A program made the position numbers and the translations under genes. The notes beneath the pieces are model-generated. The model ran no database searches, was not told where the DNA came from, and saw nothing but the letters and a program-made list of their open reading frames with translations. Below, in pieces: positions 6,519 through 13,578 of a stretch of DNA of 14,302 bases. Every line of letters begins with the position of its first letter. Positions within the stretch are counted from its first letter, which is position 1. Source of the DNA: Xanthobacteraceae bacterium (lineage in GTDB: Bacteria > Pseudomonadota > Alphaproteobacteria > Rhizobiales > Xanthobacteraceae); NCBI GenBank assembly GCA_030043175.1, contig JASHYD010001260.1, positions 1 through 14,302 on the forward strand, written 5' to 3'.

Positions 6519-9398
6519 TCGCTTTTCCGCCGCCGTGTTGCGCTGGTTTATCGAGCTGCGCCGCATCGGTACCACCTGCCCTATGACGTCCGCCAAACGA
6601 GCTTCGAGGCTCTGCAACAACTCGAAATCGTTAAAGCGGCAATTCTCGTACGCGGCCAGCGCCGCGGCGGCAAGGAATGGTAGGCTCTGCACCATGAGGA
6701 CGCAGCCGAACAGGTTGATCTCCCGCACCCGATCCCAATTGGTGGCGAACACCACGAAGCTGCCCAGAACCAGCGACCCGCCGAGAACCGCTTCCTCGAA
6801 TGCCGGGAATGCGACGCGCTTGCGCGCGGCGCCGCCCTTGGCGGTTCGCACGAAAGTGAGGTGGTCCTTGAGGATGCCGTTGGCGACCGCACGTGCGACG
6901 GTCCACTGCATCGCCATTGCCGCCACCATGGCGCCTGCTGCCTGCCCGGGCGGGATCGCCACGCGACGACGGTAGAGTGCGATGAAATGCACTATCGAAA
7001 GCGTGAAGGTGGCGAGGATCGGAAGGGTCAGCACTTTATCAGGTACGGCGATGCCTGCGAATGCAACGATCGGCACCCAGATGAGATTGAGGATCGCGAC
7101 CAGCACGCCCACCGTCTCGGCTCCGAGCCAGTTGACCCAGCCGAACGTGAATTCGCGCTTCTGGTCGCGATTCAATGCAGATGCGCCGGGCAGGAACCGG
7201 CGCCAGTGCTTCTTGACGATCTGAAAGCCGCCCGACGCCCAGCGGTCGCGTTGCCTCTTGTAGGCCTCAAACGTATCGGGCAACAGACCGTAGCCGTAGC
7301 GGCGATTGGTGTAATGGGCCTGCCAGCCAAGCTCCAGGACGGTAAGCCCGAGATCAGTGTCCTCGCAAATGGTGTCGCTCGACCACCCGCCTGCCGCCGC
7401 GAGGGCGGTACGGCGGATGAGGCACATGGTGCCGTGGACGATGATGGCGTTGGCCTCGTTTCGCTGGACCATCCCGATATCGAAGAAGCCGGCGTACTCG
7501 GCGTTCATCAGATGGTGGAGCGGGCTGCGCCGGCCATCGCGGTGATCTTGCGGCGCCTGCACCAGCCCGACTTTCGGGTCGGCGAAGGCAGGGACCAGAT
7601 CGGAAAGCCAATCAGCGGCCACCGCGTAATCCGCATCGATGATGCCGATGATCTCGGCGTCGGGGGCAGTGTGCGCCAGCGCCAGCCGCAACGCCCCTGC
7701 CTTGTAACCCTCAAGCTTCTCGGCATTGACGAAACGAAAGCGCTCGCCAAGCGTCCGGCAATGCTCGGCAACCGGACGCCACATCGCCTCATCGGGCGTA
7801 TTGTTGACGACGATGATGCATTCGAAGTTCGGGTAGGCGAGCCGGGCGACCGCATCGAGCGTCGCCTTGACCATCTCGGGCGGCTCCCGATAGGCCGGGA
7901 TGTGGATGGAAACCTTGGGCGCATAGTCTCCAGCCGACCCGCTCTTCAGCAGCCGTGCCGGCGACCGGCCAAACAGGATCCCGGCGATCTCCTCGATCCG
8001 CCCCAACGCGATCAGCACCAGCGGTATCAGGAGGATCGTGCCGAGGGCGAGCGCGAATGCCGCGCCGGCAACCAAGTAGTGGCTCATCCAATAATCAAGT
8101 ACGGTTGCGGCCCAGGCGCCGACCGCATGGGCCGCCGTTGCCAGCAAAAACGCCTGAACGGCCGTGGCGCCCACAATCCCGAGCACCGGGAGGGAGAGGA
8201 ACACACCGACCGCTACCGCGACGGCGCCGCTCTTCCAGCCATTCTCATCGGTGAGCGGACCGGACCAGGCGAATTTGGGCTGGTGGCTCTGATTGTCGAA
8301 CAGACCCCAGTAGGCGCCGACGCTGCCCTCGATGGTCTTCCACGGTTGATCGTAGGCTTCGATGAGGTTGTAATCGATGCCGAGCGCGTTGGCGCGGGCA
8401 ACGAAACCTCGCATGATCTCGGCCTGCTCGAACTTGCCGGGTACGGCGGCGTTGCGATTGTAGCCGGAGCTCGGCCAGCCAAATTCCGCGATGACGATCC
8501 GCTTGCCTTTGTATTTCTCGCGCAGTTGACCGTAGATTTTCACCGTCGCATCGACGGCGCTGTCGGCCGGAATGCCGCCCCAGTACGGCAGCACATGGAC
8601 GGCGACAAAATCCAGCGTGGATACGAGCCTCTCGGTGGCGAGAGCGCGTTGGCTCTGGGTCTGCGGTTCCGCAGCGCCGCCGAAGGCCTGATGATACAGG
8701 TGCTCGGAAAAATCAGAAAGCCTCTGGAACAAATTGAGCGCATTGCTCGGCCTCAACTGTTCGTCGGCGTCGTCCGGAAGCAGTTCGCTGTAGATTTCGC
8801 CAGTCGATACAGGCACCGCACCGCCGACCTCGCGCTTGACCCGCTTGACGACTTCGGCCAGCTGGTCCGGGGTCAGGTCGCGCCGGAACAGCGTTTCGTT
8901 GCCCACCATGATGGCGTTGACATTGCGGTTCTTGCGCAAGAGGTCGAGAGCCGAGGTGATTTCCCGGATGTTGCGGCTGGTGCACTTAGCGTTGAGCACG
9001 CTGGCCATTTTTTTCTCTAGGTCGTTCTTGCAGCCGCGATCGAATTCCGGCGGCGGATCCTTTTCGTCGCGCTGATCGGTCTTGTCGAGCCAGATGCCGA
9101 GCGACACCTTGAGGCCGAATTCGGCGGCAATCTTGGGAACCTGCTCGACGCCACCGGTCGACGAGTACAACCGTATCGCCTTGGTGTACGGAGCGATCGC
9201 CTTCAGCTCGGCGCGGATGCGGTCTTCGGGGGGCCGGCTGCCTTCGTGATCGGGATGGACCCCGGTAGTGAACGGCGAATATGAAACGCTGTTCAGGATT
9301 CCATCAAAGTTGGGAGCGGCGGCTTGAGTCTGCCAAAGAGCCCAAGCGCCAGCGTGCAGGCACGCGACGAGCGCGACTACAATAGCCACGGAGCGCAT
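6507..9398 (-). CDS. ndvB: NdvB-like membrane beta-glucan synthase: GH17-like domain fused to GT2 glycosyltransferase
   Basis: This protein of about 963 residues is a multi-domain membrane synthase. An N-terminal signal-anchor (about 4-24) precedes a GH17-like domain (about 30-375) with both expected carboxylates: the acid/base Glu in MVGNETLF (E168) and the nucleophile Glu in IVIAEFGWPSSG (E305). Hydrophobic helices at about 391-466 lead to a GT2 domain (about 494-735) with VSIHIPAYREP, the DAD metal/nucleotide motif (588-590), CEDTDLG (678-684) and QRDRW (716-720). About five more membrane segments follow. The architecture matches Bradyrhizobium NdvB, the beta-(1,3)-glucosyltransferase for cyclic glucans used in osmoadaptation and nodulation. 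GT2 would polymerise UDP-glucose in the cytoplasm, with the GH17 domain acting as a periplasmic transglycosylase (inferred). I start it at ATG 9398; an in-frame TTG at 9413 adds five residues. No clear ribosome site is visible. Confidence 0.85.
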   Translation of the reverse strand: MRSVAIVVALVACLHAGAWALWQTQAAAPNFDGILNSVSYSPFTTGVHPDHEGSRPPEDRIRAELKAIAPYTKAIRLYSSTGGVEQVPKIAAEFGLKVSLGIWLDKTDQRDEKDPPPEFDRGCKNDLEKKMASVLNAKCTSRNIREITSALDLLRKNRNVNAIMVGNETLFRRDLTPDQLAEVVKRVKREVGGAVPVSTGEIYSELLPDDADEQLRPSNALNLFQRLSDFSEHLYHQAFGGAAEPQTQSQRALATERLVSTLDFVAVHVLPYWGGIPADSAVDATVKIYGQLREKYKGKRIVIAEFGWPSSGYNRNAAVPGKFEQAEIMRGFVARANALGIDYNLIEAYDQPWKTIEGSVGAYWGLFDNQSHQPKFAWSGPLTDENGWKSGAVAVAVGVFLSLPVLGIVGATAVQAFLLATAAHAVGAWAATVLDYWMSHYLVAGAAFALALGTILLIPLVLIALGRIEEIAGILFGRSPARLLKSGSAGDYAPKVSIHIPAYREPPEMVKATLDAVARLAYPNFECIIVVNNTPDEAMWRPVAEHCRTLGERFRFVNAEKLEGYKAGALRLALAHTAPDAEIIGIIDADYAVAADWLSDLVPAFADPKVGLVQAPQDHRDGRRSPLHHLMNAEYAGFFDIGMVQRNEANAIIVHGTMCLIRRTALAAAGGWSSDTICEDTDLGLTVLELGWQAHYTNRRYGYGLLPDTFEAYKRQRDRWASGGFQIVKKHWRRFLPGASALNRDQKREFTFGWVNWLGAETVGVLVAILNLIWVPIVAFAGIAVPDKVLTLPILATFTLSIVHFIALYRRRVAIPPGQAAGAMVAAMAMQWTVARAVANGILKDHLTFVRTAKGGAARKRVAFPAFEEAVLGGSLVLGSFVVFATNWDRVREINLFGCVLMVQSLPFLAAAALAAYENCRFNDFELLQSLEARLADVIGQVVPMRRSSINQRNTAAEKRAAP

Positions 9399-9600
9399 AG
9401 AACGCTTAACCAAAAAGGGGGCGGAAATGTTAGACCGGAACCTTGTCCCCTAGGCTCGGTCAGTAAGGGCTTGCCGCGATAACAAAGTATCGCGTGAGTT
9501 TTATCTAATAAGAGGACGTGGCGTTTTGAGGGCAAAACCACTGGAACAAGATAAAAAGCACTGCGACAAGATATACCAACTAATGATAATTCACCGGTGG
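9399..9600 (-). promoter_or_regulatory. AT-rich leader/promoter region of the ndvB-like gene
   Basis: The gap between the ndvD-position gene and the ndvB-like gene is clearly more AT-rich than the surrounding coding DNA, especially 9480-9595. It contains a perfect hairpin (9475-9494). This suggests that ndvB has its own promoter or leader here. I could not assign -35/-10 boxes with confidence. Confidence 0.4.
9475..9494. promoter_or_regulatory. Perfect inverted repeat upstream of the ndvB-like gene
   Basis: CGCGATA and TATCGCG form a 7-base perfect stem around the loop ACAAAG, about 80 bases upstream of the ndvB start. On the transcribed minus strand no T-run follows, so it is not an obvious terminator. 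It could be a protein-binding operator or a leader RNA hairpin. Confidence 0.4.
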
Positions 9601-10071
9601 CTATTTGGTTCCGGGCTTTTCCGCAGTCGGTGGGGGAGGCGGGGGAGCGGGCTGCAGGGCGGGGTTCTTCCAGCAGTCATCGACGAGCTTATTGAACGCG
9701 TCGGTCGACTTTTGATCCTTCTGATCGATGTTGCCCTGGCGGACGACGCAGCGGAAACTGATTTGAATATGCTCGGCCGGACAGCCGAACCGGTCATACA
9801 ACTCAAGGTGACGGAACGCAGTGTCGAGGTCGTCCTTCCACATCAGGCCGACCGCGCGTACGCCGAGCCAGACACACTCGCCCCGCGCAGCGGGGCCGGT
9901 CATGGCGCGGGCCGCCTCCACTATCTCGTCGGCGCGCCCAGCATCCTTAACGGCCTCCCCCTTACGGGGCGCGGCGGCCTTTTGCTCCCCATTCTGGGCA
10001 ATGAGGGGGGCAGCCAGAAAGATTGTCGCGCTGACGACGATTGCAAGGAAACGCCAAGCTACAACGAACAT
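9601..10071 (-). CDS. Small exported four-cysteine protein in the ndvD position
   Basis: The preferred start, ATG 10071, gives 156 residues beginning with a clear signal peptide (MFVVAWRFLAIVVSATIFLA, likely cut near LIA-QN at about 25). The mature part is charged and helical, with four cysteines (C66, C97, C108, C133) that could form two disulfides, and ends in a Pro-rich tail (PAPPPPPP, 141-148). The frame stays open further upstream and would allow 181 residues, but those extra residues precede the signal peptide and look unlike coding sequence. I recognise no domain. In Bradyrhizobium, ndvD, required for beta-glucan synthesis and nodulation, lies between ndvB and ndvC and was reported at about 26 kDa with one membrane segment. 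This protein is smaller, so equivalence rests on position only. It precedes ndvB on the same strand, about 200 bases away. Confidence 0.7.
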   Translation of the reverse strand: MFVVAWRFLAIVVSATIFLAAPLIAQNGEQKAAAPRKGEAVKDAGRADEIVEAARAMTGPAARGECVWLGVRAVGLMWKDDLDTAFRHLELYDRFGCPAEHIQISFRCVVRQGNIDQKDQKSTDAFNKLVDDCWKNPALQPAPPPPPPTAEKPGTK

Positions 10072-10421
10072 GGGTCGCACGATCGGTTTCTGTCGAGGCT
10101 GACTTGAGCAAGGATGGCGCACAGTCACGCGGCTGACTATGCCCAATTACGGCTCCACTTTTGCCTCATCGTCAATGGCCGAAGTTGCGGATTTTGTCCA
10201 GTCATGTAGGCCAGTAGCAACACAAATGTTTGCTCGGACATCGCCTCCCGGCAGCGGGCGTCGGAGCGCTTTGATGCCATGCATCGTTTCAGAGCGTCTC
10301 CTTAACCCTTCTTCTGCCCCCGCCGTTGCTTGCCCGCTTGTTCCAGAGGGTCGGCAAGGTTAGGGAGCGGGCCGGCGCGTCCGCCCGCATGAGGGCAACG
10401 CCGCACCGACACGGAACCTTT
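10072..10421. promoter_or_regulatory. Divergent intergenic region between the ndvD-position gene and the ndvC-like gene
   Basis: These 350 bases hold no gene I can support. Short open frames exist (for example 10139-10363, +), but they lack ribosome sites or recognisable sequence. The region must hold promoters for both divergent genes. I see no convincing sigma-factor boxes or strong palindromes. GGAA at 10413-10416 is a weak ribosome site for the plus-strand ATG at 10422. Confidence 0.4.
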
Positions 10422-12023
10422 ATGCCAAAGCTCATCGCCCTGTTCCTACTTACCGCGGCTGCAGTCGCGGCGGCATGGTGGTGGCTCGGCCGGCCGCTCG
10501 CCGTGCCGGCGGTCGCAGCCGACCCAGGACGCATTCAATGTATGTCCTATACGCCGTTTCGTGGCGATGAGACGCCGCTCAACCCCGCAACCCATGCCGA
10601 GGCCGCCCGGATCGAGGAGGACCTGTCAAAGCTCGCCCGCCTGACCGATTGCGTGCGCACCTACGCGACCGACAACGGGCTCGACCAGGTGCCGGCGATC
10701 GCCCAGCGCCTTGGCATCAAAGTGCTGCAAGGGCTTTGGCTGGGTCGCGATCGGCAGAAGAACCGCATGCAGATCGACACCGCGATCGCGCTCGCCAAGC
10801 GCTATCCGGATGCCATCGGCGCCATCGTGGTCGGCAATGAAGTGCTGCTGCGGGGGGAACTTGCGGCCGGGGACATTGCGGCCGCGCTGCACGAAGTTAA
10901 AGCCGCGACGGGGTTGCCGGTGACTTACGCGGATGTGTGGGAATTCTGGTTGCGCAATCGCGAACTTGCTGCGGCGGTCGATTTCATCACCATTCACATT
11001 CTCCCTTACTGGGAGGATTTTCCGATCGCCGCTGATCTCGCGGCCGCCCATGTGGACGACATCCGCAGCCGTGTCGCAGCGACCTTTGCGGGCAAGGAAA
11101 TCCTGATCGGGGAGGTGGGATGGCCGAGCGCAGGGCGGATGCGCGAGGGCGCTTTGCCGTCGCGGGCCAACCAGGCCCGTGTCCTGGAGGAGGTGATGGC
11201 GCGGGCGCGGGCGAAGAACTATCGCGTGAACCTGATCGAGGCCTTCGACCAGCCGTGGAAGCGCGACCTTGAAGGAACGGTTGGGGGCTACTGGGGCCTG
11301 TTTAGCAGCGATGCGCGGCAGCCGAAGTTCGTCTGGGGGGAACCGGTCTCCGATCATCCTTGGTGGGCATGGCAATTGGCTTTGGGCTTGGGGTTATCAG
11401 CCGCCGTGTTCGCAGCCGCAATCCGCGCCGGCGGCCCGATCGCCAAGGTGCCGGCCGGCGTGCCGGCGGGCATTGCGGCTATCGCGCTCGTTGGCGGCGT
11501 GATGGCGCCATGGGCCTTGGAAGATGTCATCATCGAAAGCTTTGGGGCAGGCGGCTGGCTGCGCGGCGCAGCCTTGGTGGCGGCGGCGCTCGCGGTGCCG
11601 GTCGTCGCCGCCATGGCGCTTGCCGCGAACGAGAGCGTGCCGATGTTTGCCGCTGTGCTGGGGCGGGCTGACGAGCGGCCGCCGGCCGCGATCGCCCGGG
11701 TCAGTGGGCTTGTGTTGGTCGCCACCACGGTGCTGGCGATTGAGGCCGCGCTGGGCTTGGTGTTCGATCCGCGCTACCGCGATTTCCCGGACGCGCAGCT
11801 GTCGGCCGCCGCCGTTCCCTTTGCGATCGCGATGGCGATCGGCCCGGGCCGCGCCGGACCCCGCGGCCATGCCGAAACTATTGCGGCGATCGCGCTGGCC
11901 GGATCCGCGATCTATATCGTTCTCAACGAGGGCTTCGCCAACTGGCAAGCGTTGTGGTTCGGGGCCGTCCTGACGGTGCTGGCTGTCACGATTGTTCGAC
12001 GACGGGACGCGCGAAAGACATGA
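10422..12023 (+). CDS. ndvC: NdvC-like protein: GH17-like domain plus polytopic membrane domain
   Basis: The 533-residue protein starts with a signal-anchor (MPKLIALFLLTAAAVAAAWW). A GH17-like domain follows (about 35-310) with acid/base Glu in VVGNEVLL (E140), nucleophile Glu in LIGEVGWPSAG (E231) and LIEAFDQPWK (271-280). It clearly resembles the GH17 part of the ndvB-like protein; both share IEA-DQPWK and EGxVGxYWGLF. From about 313 to 525 there are roughly seven hydrophobic helices and no glycosyltransferase motif. Size and layout fit Bradyrhizobium NdvC, a roughly 60-kDa protein needed for beta-(1,6) linkages in cyclic glucans. The GH17 domain is therefore probably a periplasmic branching or cyclising transglycosylase (inferred). 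ATG 10422 is chosen because it directly begins the signal-anchor; the frame is open upstream to 10326. The 3' end overlaps the convergent membrane-protein gene by 38 bases. Confidence 0.85.
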   Translation: MPKLIALFLLTAAAVAAAWWWLGRPLAVPAVAADPGRIQCMSYTPFRGDETPLNPATHAEAARIEEDLSKLARLTDCVRTYATDNGLDQVPAIAQRLGIKVLQGLWLGRDRQKNRMQIDTAIALAKRYPDAIGAIVVGNEVLLRGELAAGDIAAALHEVKAATGLPVTYADVWEFWLRNRELAAAVDFITIHILPYWEDFPIAADLAAAHVDDIRSRVAATFAGKEILIGEVGWPSAGRMREGALPSRANQARVLEEVMARARAKNYRVNLIEAFDQPWKRDLEGTVGGYWGLFSSDARQPKFVWGEPVSDHPWWAWQLALGLGLSAAVFAAAIRAGGPIAKVPAGVPAGIAAIALVGGVMAPWALEDVIIESFGAGGWLRGAALVAAALAVPVVAAMALAANESVPMFAAVLGRADERPPAAIARVSGLVLVATTVLAIEAALGLVFDPRYRDFPDAQLSAAAVPFAIAMAIGPGRAGPRGHAETIAAIALAGSAIYIVLNEGFANWQALWFGAVLTVLAVTIVRRRDARKT

Positions 12024-12402
12024 TCAGGAGTGCAGCCGCCAATCCGGACAGACCGCCGTTGTGAAGCACGATGCCGAAGGCGCTTGCCGCAAGGCCGATC
12101 GTGAACAACGGCACGACCGGTCGAATTAGGGTTAACACCGCGGCGCCGAGGCTGACCCAGCCGAAAACCTCGTTTTCGAACAAGGCCGACACCACGGTGC
12201 GGCTCAGGCATTGCCAGCTCCTGAGCCCGGCGTCGCAGGCGAGCCCGATCTGCGTCTGCTCGATCACGAGGTAGCGCAGATAGATCGCGTAGCCGACCGA
12301 CAAGAAGCCGACCGTGATCACCCAATTGAGCGCCGCCGCCGAGGGCCGGAACAGCCGGCGCTGCGGGCGTGGGTCGTCGGGCACGGCATTGCTTTCGGAC
12401 AT
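11986..12402 (-). CDS. Small integral membrane protein of unknown function
   Basis: The 138-residue protein has a polar, Arg/Pro-rich N-terminus followed by about four hydrophobic helices at roughly 25-46, 80-93, 96-114 and 117-131. Two cysteines, C56 and C65, flank a short segment (ACDAGLRSWQCL) in the loop after the first helix. That loop is probably periplasmic, so the cysteines could form a disulfide. I recognise no named family. The start is ATG 12402, which shares its A with the TGA of the upstream hydrolase-like gene (TGATG), a classic coupling arrangement; a GTG one codon earlier is possible. Its last 38 bases overlap the convergent ndvC-like gene. Overlap with ndvC is only suggestive of a glucan-related role. 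Confidence 0.72.
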   Translation of the reverse strand: MSESNAVPDDPRPQRRLFRPSAAALNWVITVGFLSVGYAIYLRYLVIEQTQIGLACDAGLRSWQCLSRTVVSALFENEVFGWVSLGAAVLTLIRPVVPLFTIGLAASAFGIVLHNGGLSGLAAALLIMSFARPVVEQS

Positions 12403-13469
12403 CACGCCCGCTTGCCGCCGGTACGGGCCGGGTGACCGGCGCCAGGCTCGGCCGATGGACGCGCAGCGCCATTCTTGCCGAACAAGGCGATTTCCTGGCG
12501 TCTTTGCTCGTCACAGGCGGCATTTCGCTTGACCGGGGTGCCAACCGGCGCCGCGACCCGATCGGACTTGCCGAGCGCGCATCCAGCCGTCACCAGTTCG
12601 GTATAGCTCGCGACGCCGTGGTGGAATTGGTCGGTCGCGGTGACGAAATACTGCGGGATGCTGTGGCCGGCCCGGCGCAGTTTTTCGGCGAATGGGGTCT
12701 GCTGGCTCGCCGGAGCGCTCCGATCCGCCGAATCGCTTATCATGAAGAAATGCACGGCTCGATTGTGTGGGATCGACATATCAAACCCGAGAGGGTCGAC
12801 GAGGGTTCGTGCGAACTCTTTCGAACTGCCGCCGCCGCTTATCCCCAAGCGCCCCGAACCCGATGCCGCGCAGGCGATGCCATGACGGGTTCCGGCGAGC
12901 CCGGTCACCAGCGTCCCTGATTGACCCGCAAGATGGAATCCTTCGAACCCGTAACGATGCTTGGTGGCGTCGAGGGCCGCGCCCATGGGATGCGGCTCAA
13001 GCAGGGTTTTGCGTAATACATGATTGGCGGACGTGCCATCGACATCCATTCGTGCGAGGTAGATCGCTGTGGTCTTGGAGAGCTTGGACAACGCGCCTGC
13101 GGGCTTTACGAGATCATCGGTGCTGACGTCGCCATGCAACGCCGGATTGGTTGGATCGAACGTAACGCTCGCATCTTTGTTCTTGGACACCGGCACCCGC
13201 TGCCAGTTTCTCACCGTCCCGAAATGATCGCCCGAAAGAAAGACCACCGGGCGCGTCTCATCGGTTGCGGCGCACCGCTCGCGGGTCGTGGTGACGGCGT
13301 GCAACATCTCTTGTTTTCTGATGATTTCGGCGCCGGCGCCTGTCGAAGCCAATGCGGCGGCCGCGGGCGTCATGGTCAGTGGCGCGAATTTTGACGTGAT
13401 GCGGTGCGGTCTTAACCCGGCTCTGCCTCGCGGGAGGACGGGGCACGGGCGGTCTCTCGATATCGCCAT
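12402..13469 (-). CDS. Alpha/beta-hydrolase-like protein, possibly exported
   Basis: The 355-residue frame contains an alpha/beta-hydrolase pattern. FHLAGQSG (178-185) is the nucleophile elbow with S184; ACAASGSGRLG follows; FFMISDSADR (241-250) supplies a candidate Asp; and TDQFHHGVASY (279-289) a candidate His. Upstream blocks include VVFLSGDHFGTVRNW (75-89) and DVDGTSANHVLRKTLLEPHP (142-161). The true start is unclear. The first ~32 residues from ATG 13469 are Arg/Pro-rich and do not look like a natural N-terminus, whereas ATG 13373 begins a short signal-like stretch (MTPAAAALASTGAGAE). A damaged or missing signal peptide is possible. The end overlaps the next gene as TGATG, so they are probably co-transcribed. 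Substrate unknown; an esterase or peptidase-like activity is a guess. Confidence 0.65.
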   Translation of the reverse strand: MAISRDRPCPVLPRGRAGLRPHRITSKFAPLTMTPAAAALASTGAGAEIIRKQEMLHAVTTTRERCAATDETRPVVFLSGDHFGTVRNWQRVPVSKNKDASVTFDPTNPALHGDVSTDDLVKPAGALSKLSKTTAIYLARMDVDGTSANHVLRKTLLEPHPMGAALDATKHRYGFEGFHLAGQSGTLVTGLAGTRHGIACAASGSGRLGISGGGSSKEFARTLVDPLGFDMSIPHNRAVHFFMISDSADRSAPASQQTPFAEKLRRAGHSIPQYFVTATDQFHHGVASYTELVTAGCALGKSDRVAAPVGTPVKRNAACDEQRRQEIALFGKNGAARPSAEPGAGHPARTGGKRA

Positions 13470-13578
13470 GACAACGCGCTCGGCACCCTATCAAGTCTCA
13501 GGCATATTCGCGGTACTTTACTATTTTGGCAGGTTACGAGCCAAGGGGGCCTCGCATGCGGTTGATTGCGGACACGGG

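Noticed and set aside
6861..9020. A 719-codon open frame on the plus strand, antisense to the ndvB-like gene
   Set aside because: It mirrors the GC-rich codon pattern of ndvB. Its translation is rich in Arg, Asp, His and Gly with no domain or membrane pattern, while the opposite strand encodes a full, motif-complete synthase.
9526..10107. A 193-codon plus-strand frame antisense to the small exported protein gene
   Set aside because: The minus-strand product has a clean signal peptide and spaced cysteines; the plus-strand product has no coherent features.
10139..10363. A 74-codon plus-strand open frame in the divergent gap before the ndvC-like gene
   Set aside because: It has no ribosome site, signal peptide or family resemblance, and its position fits promoter DNA better.
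10626..11375. A 249-codon minus-strand frame inside the ndvC-like gene
   Set aside because: It lies opposite the conserved GH17 motifs and its translation resembles no family.
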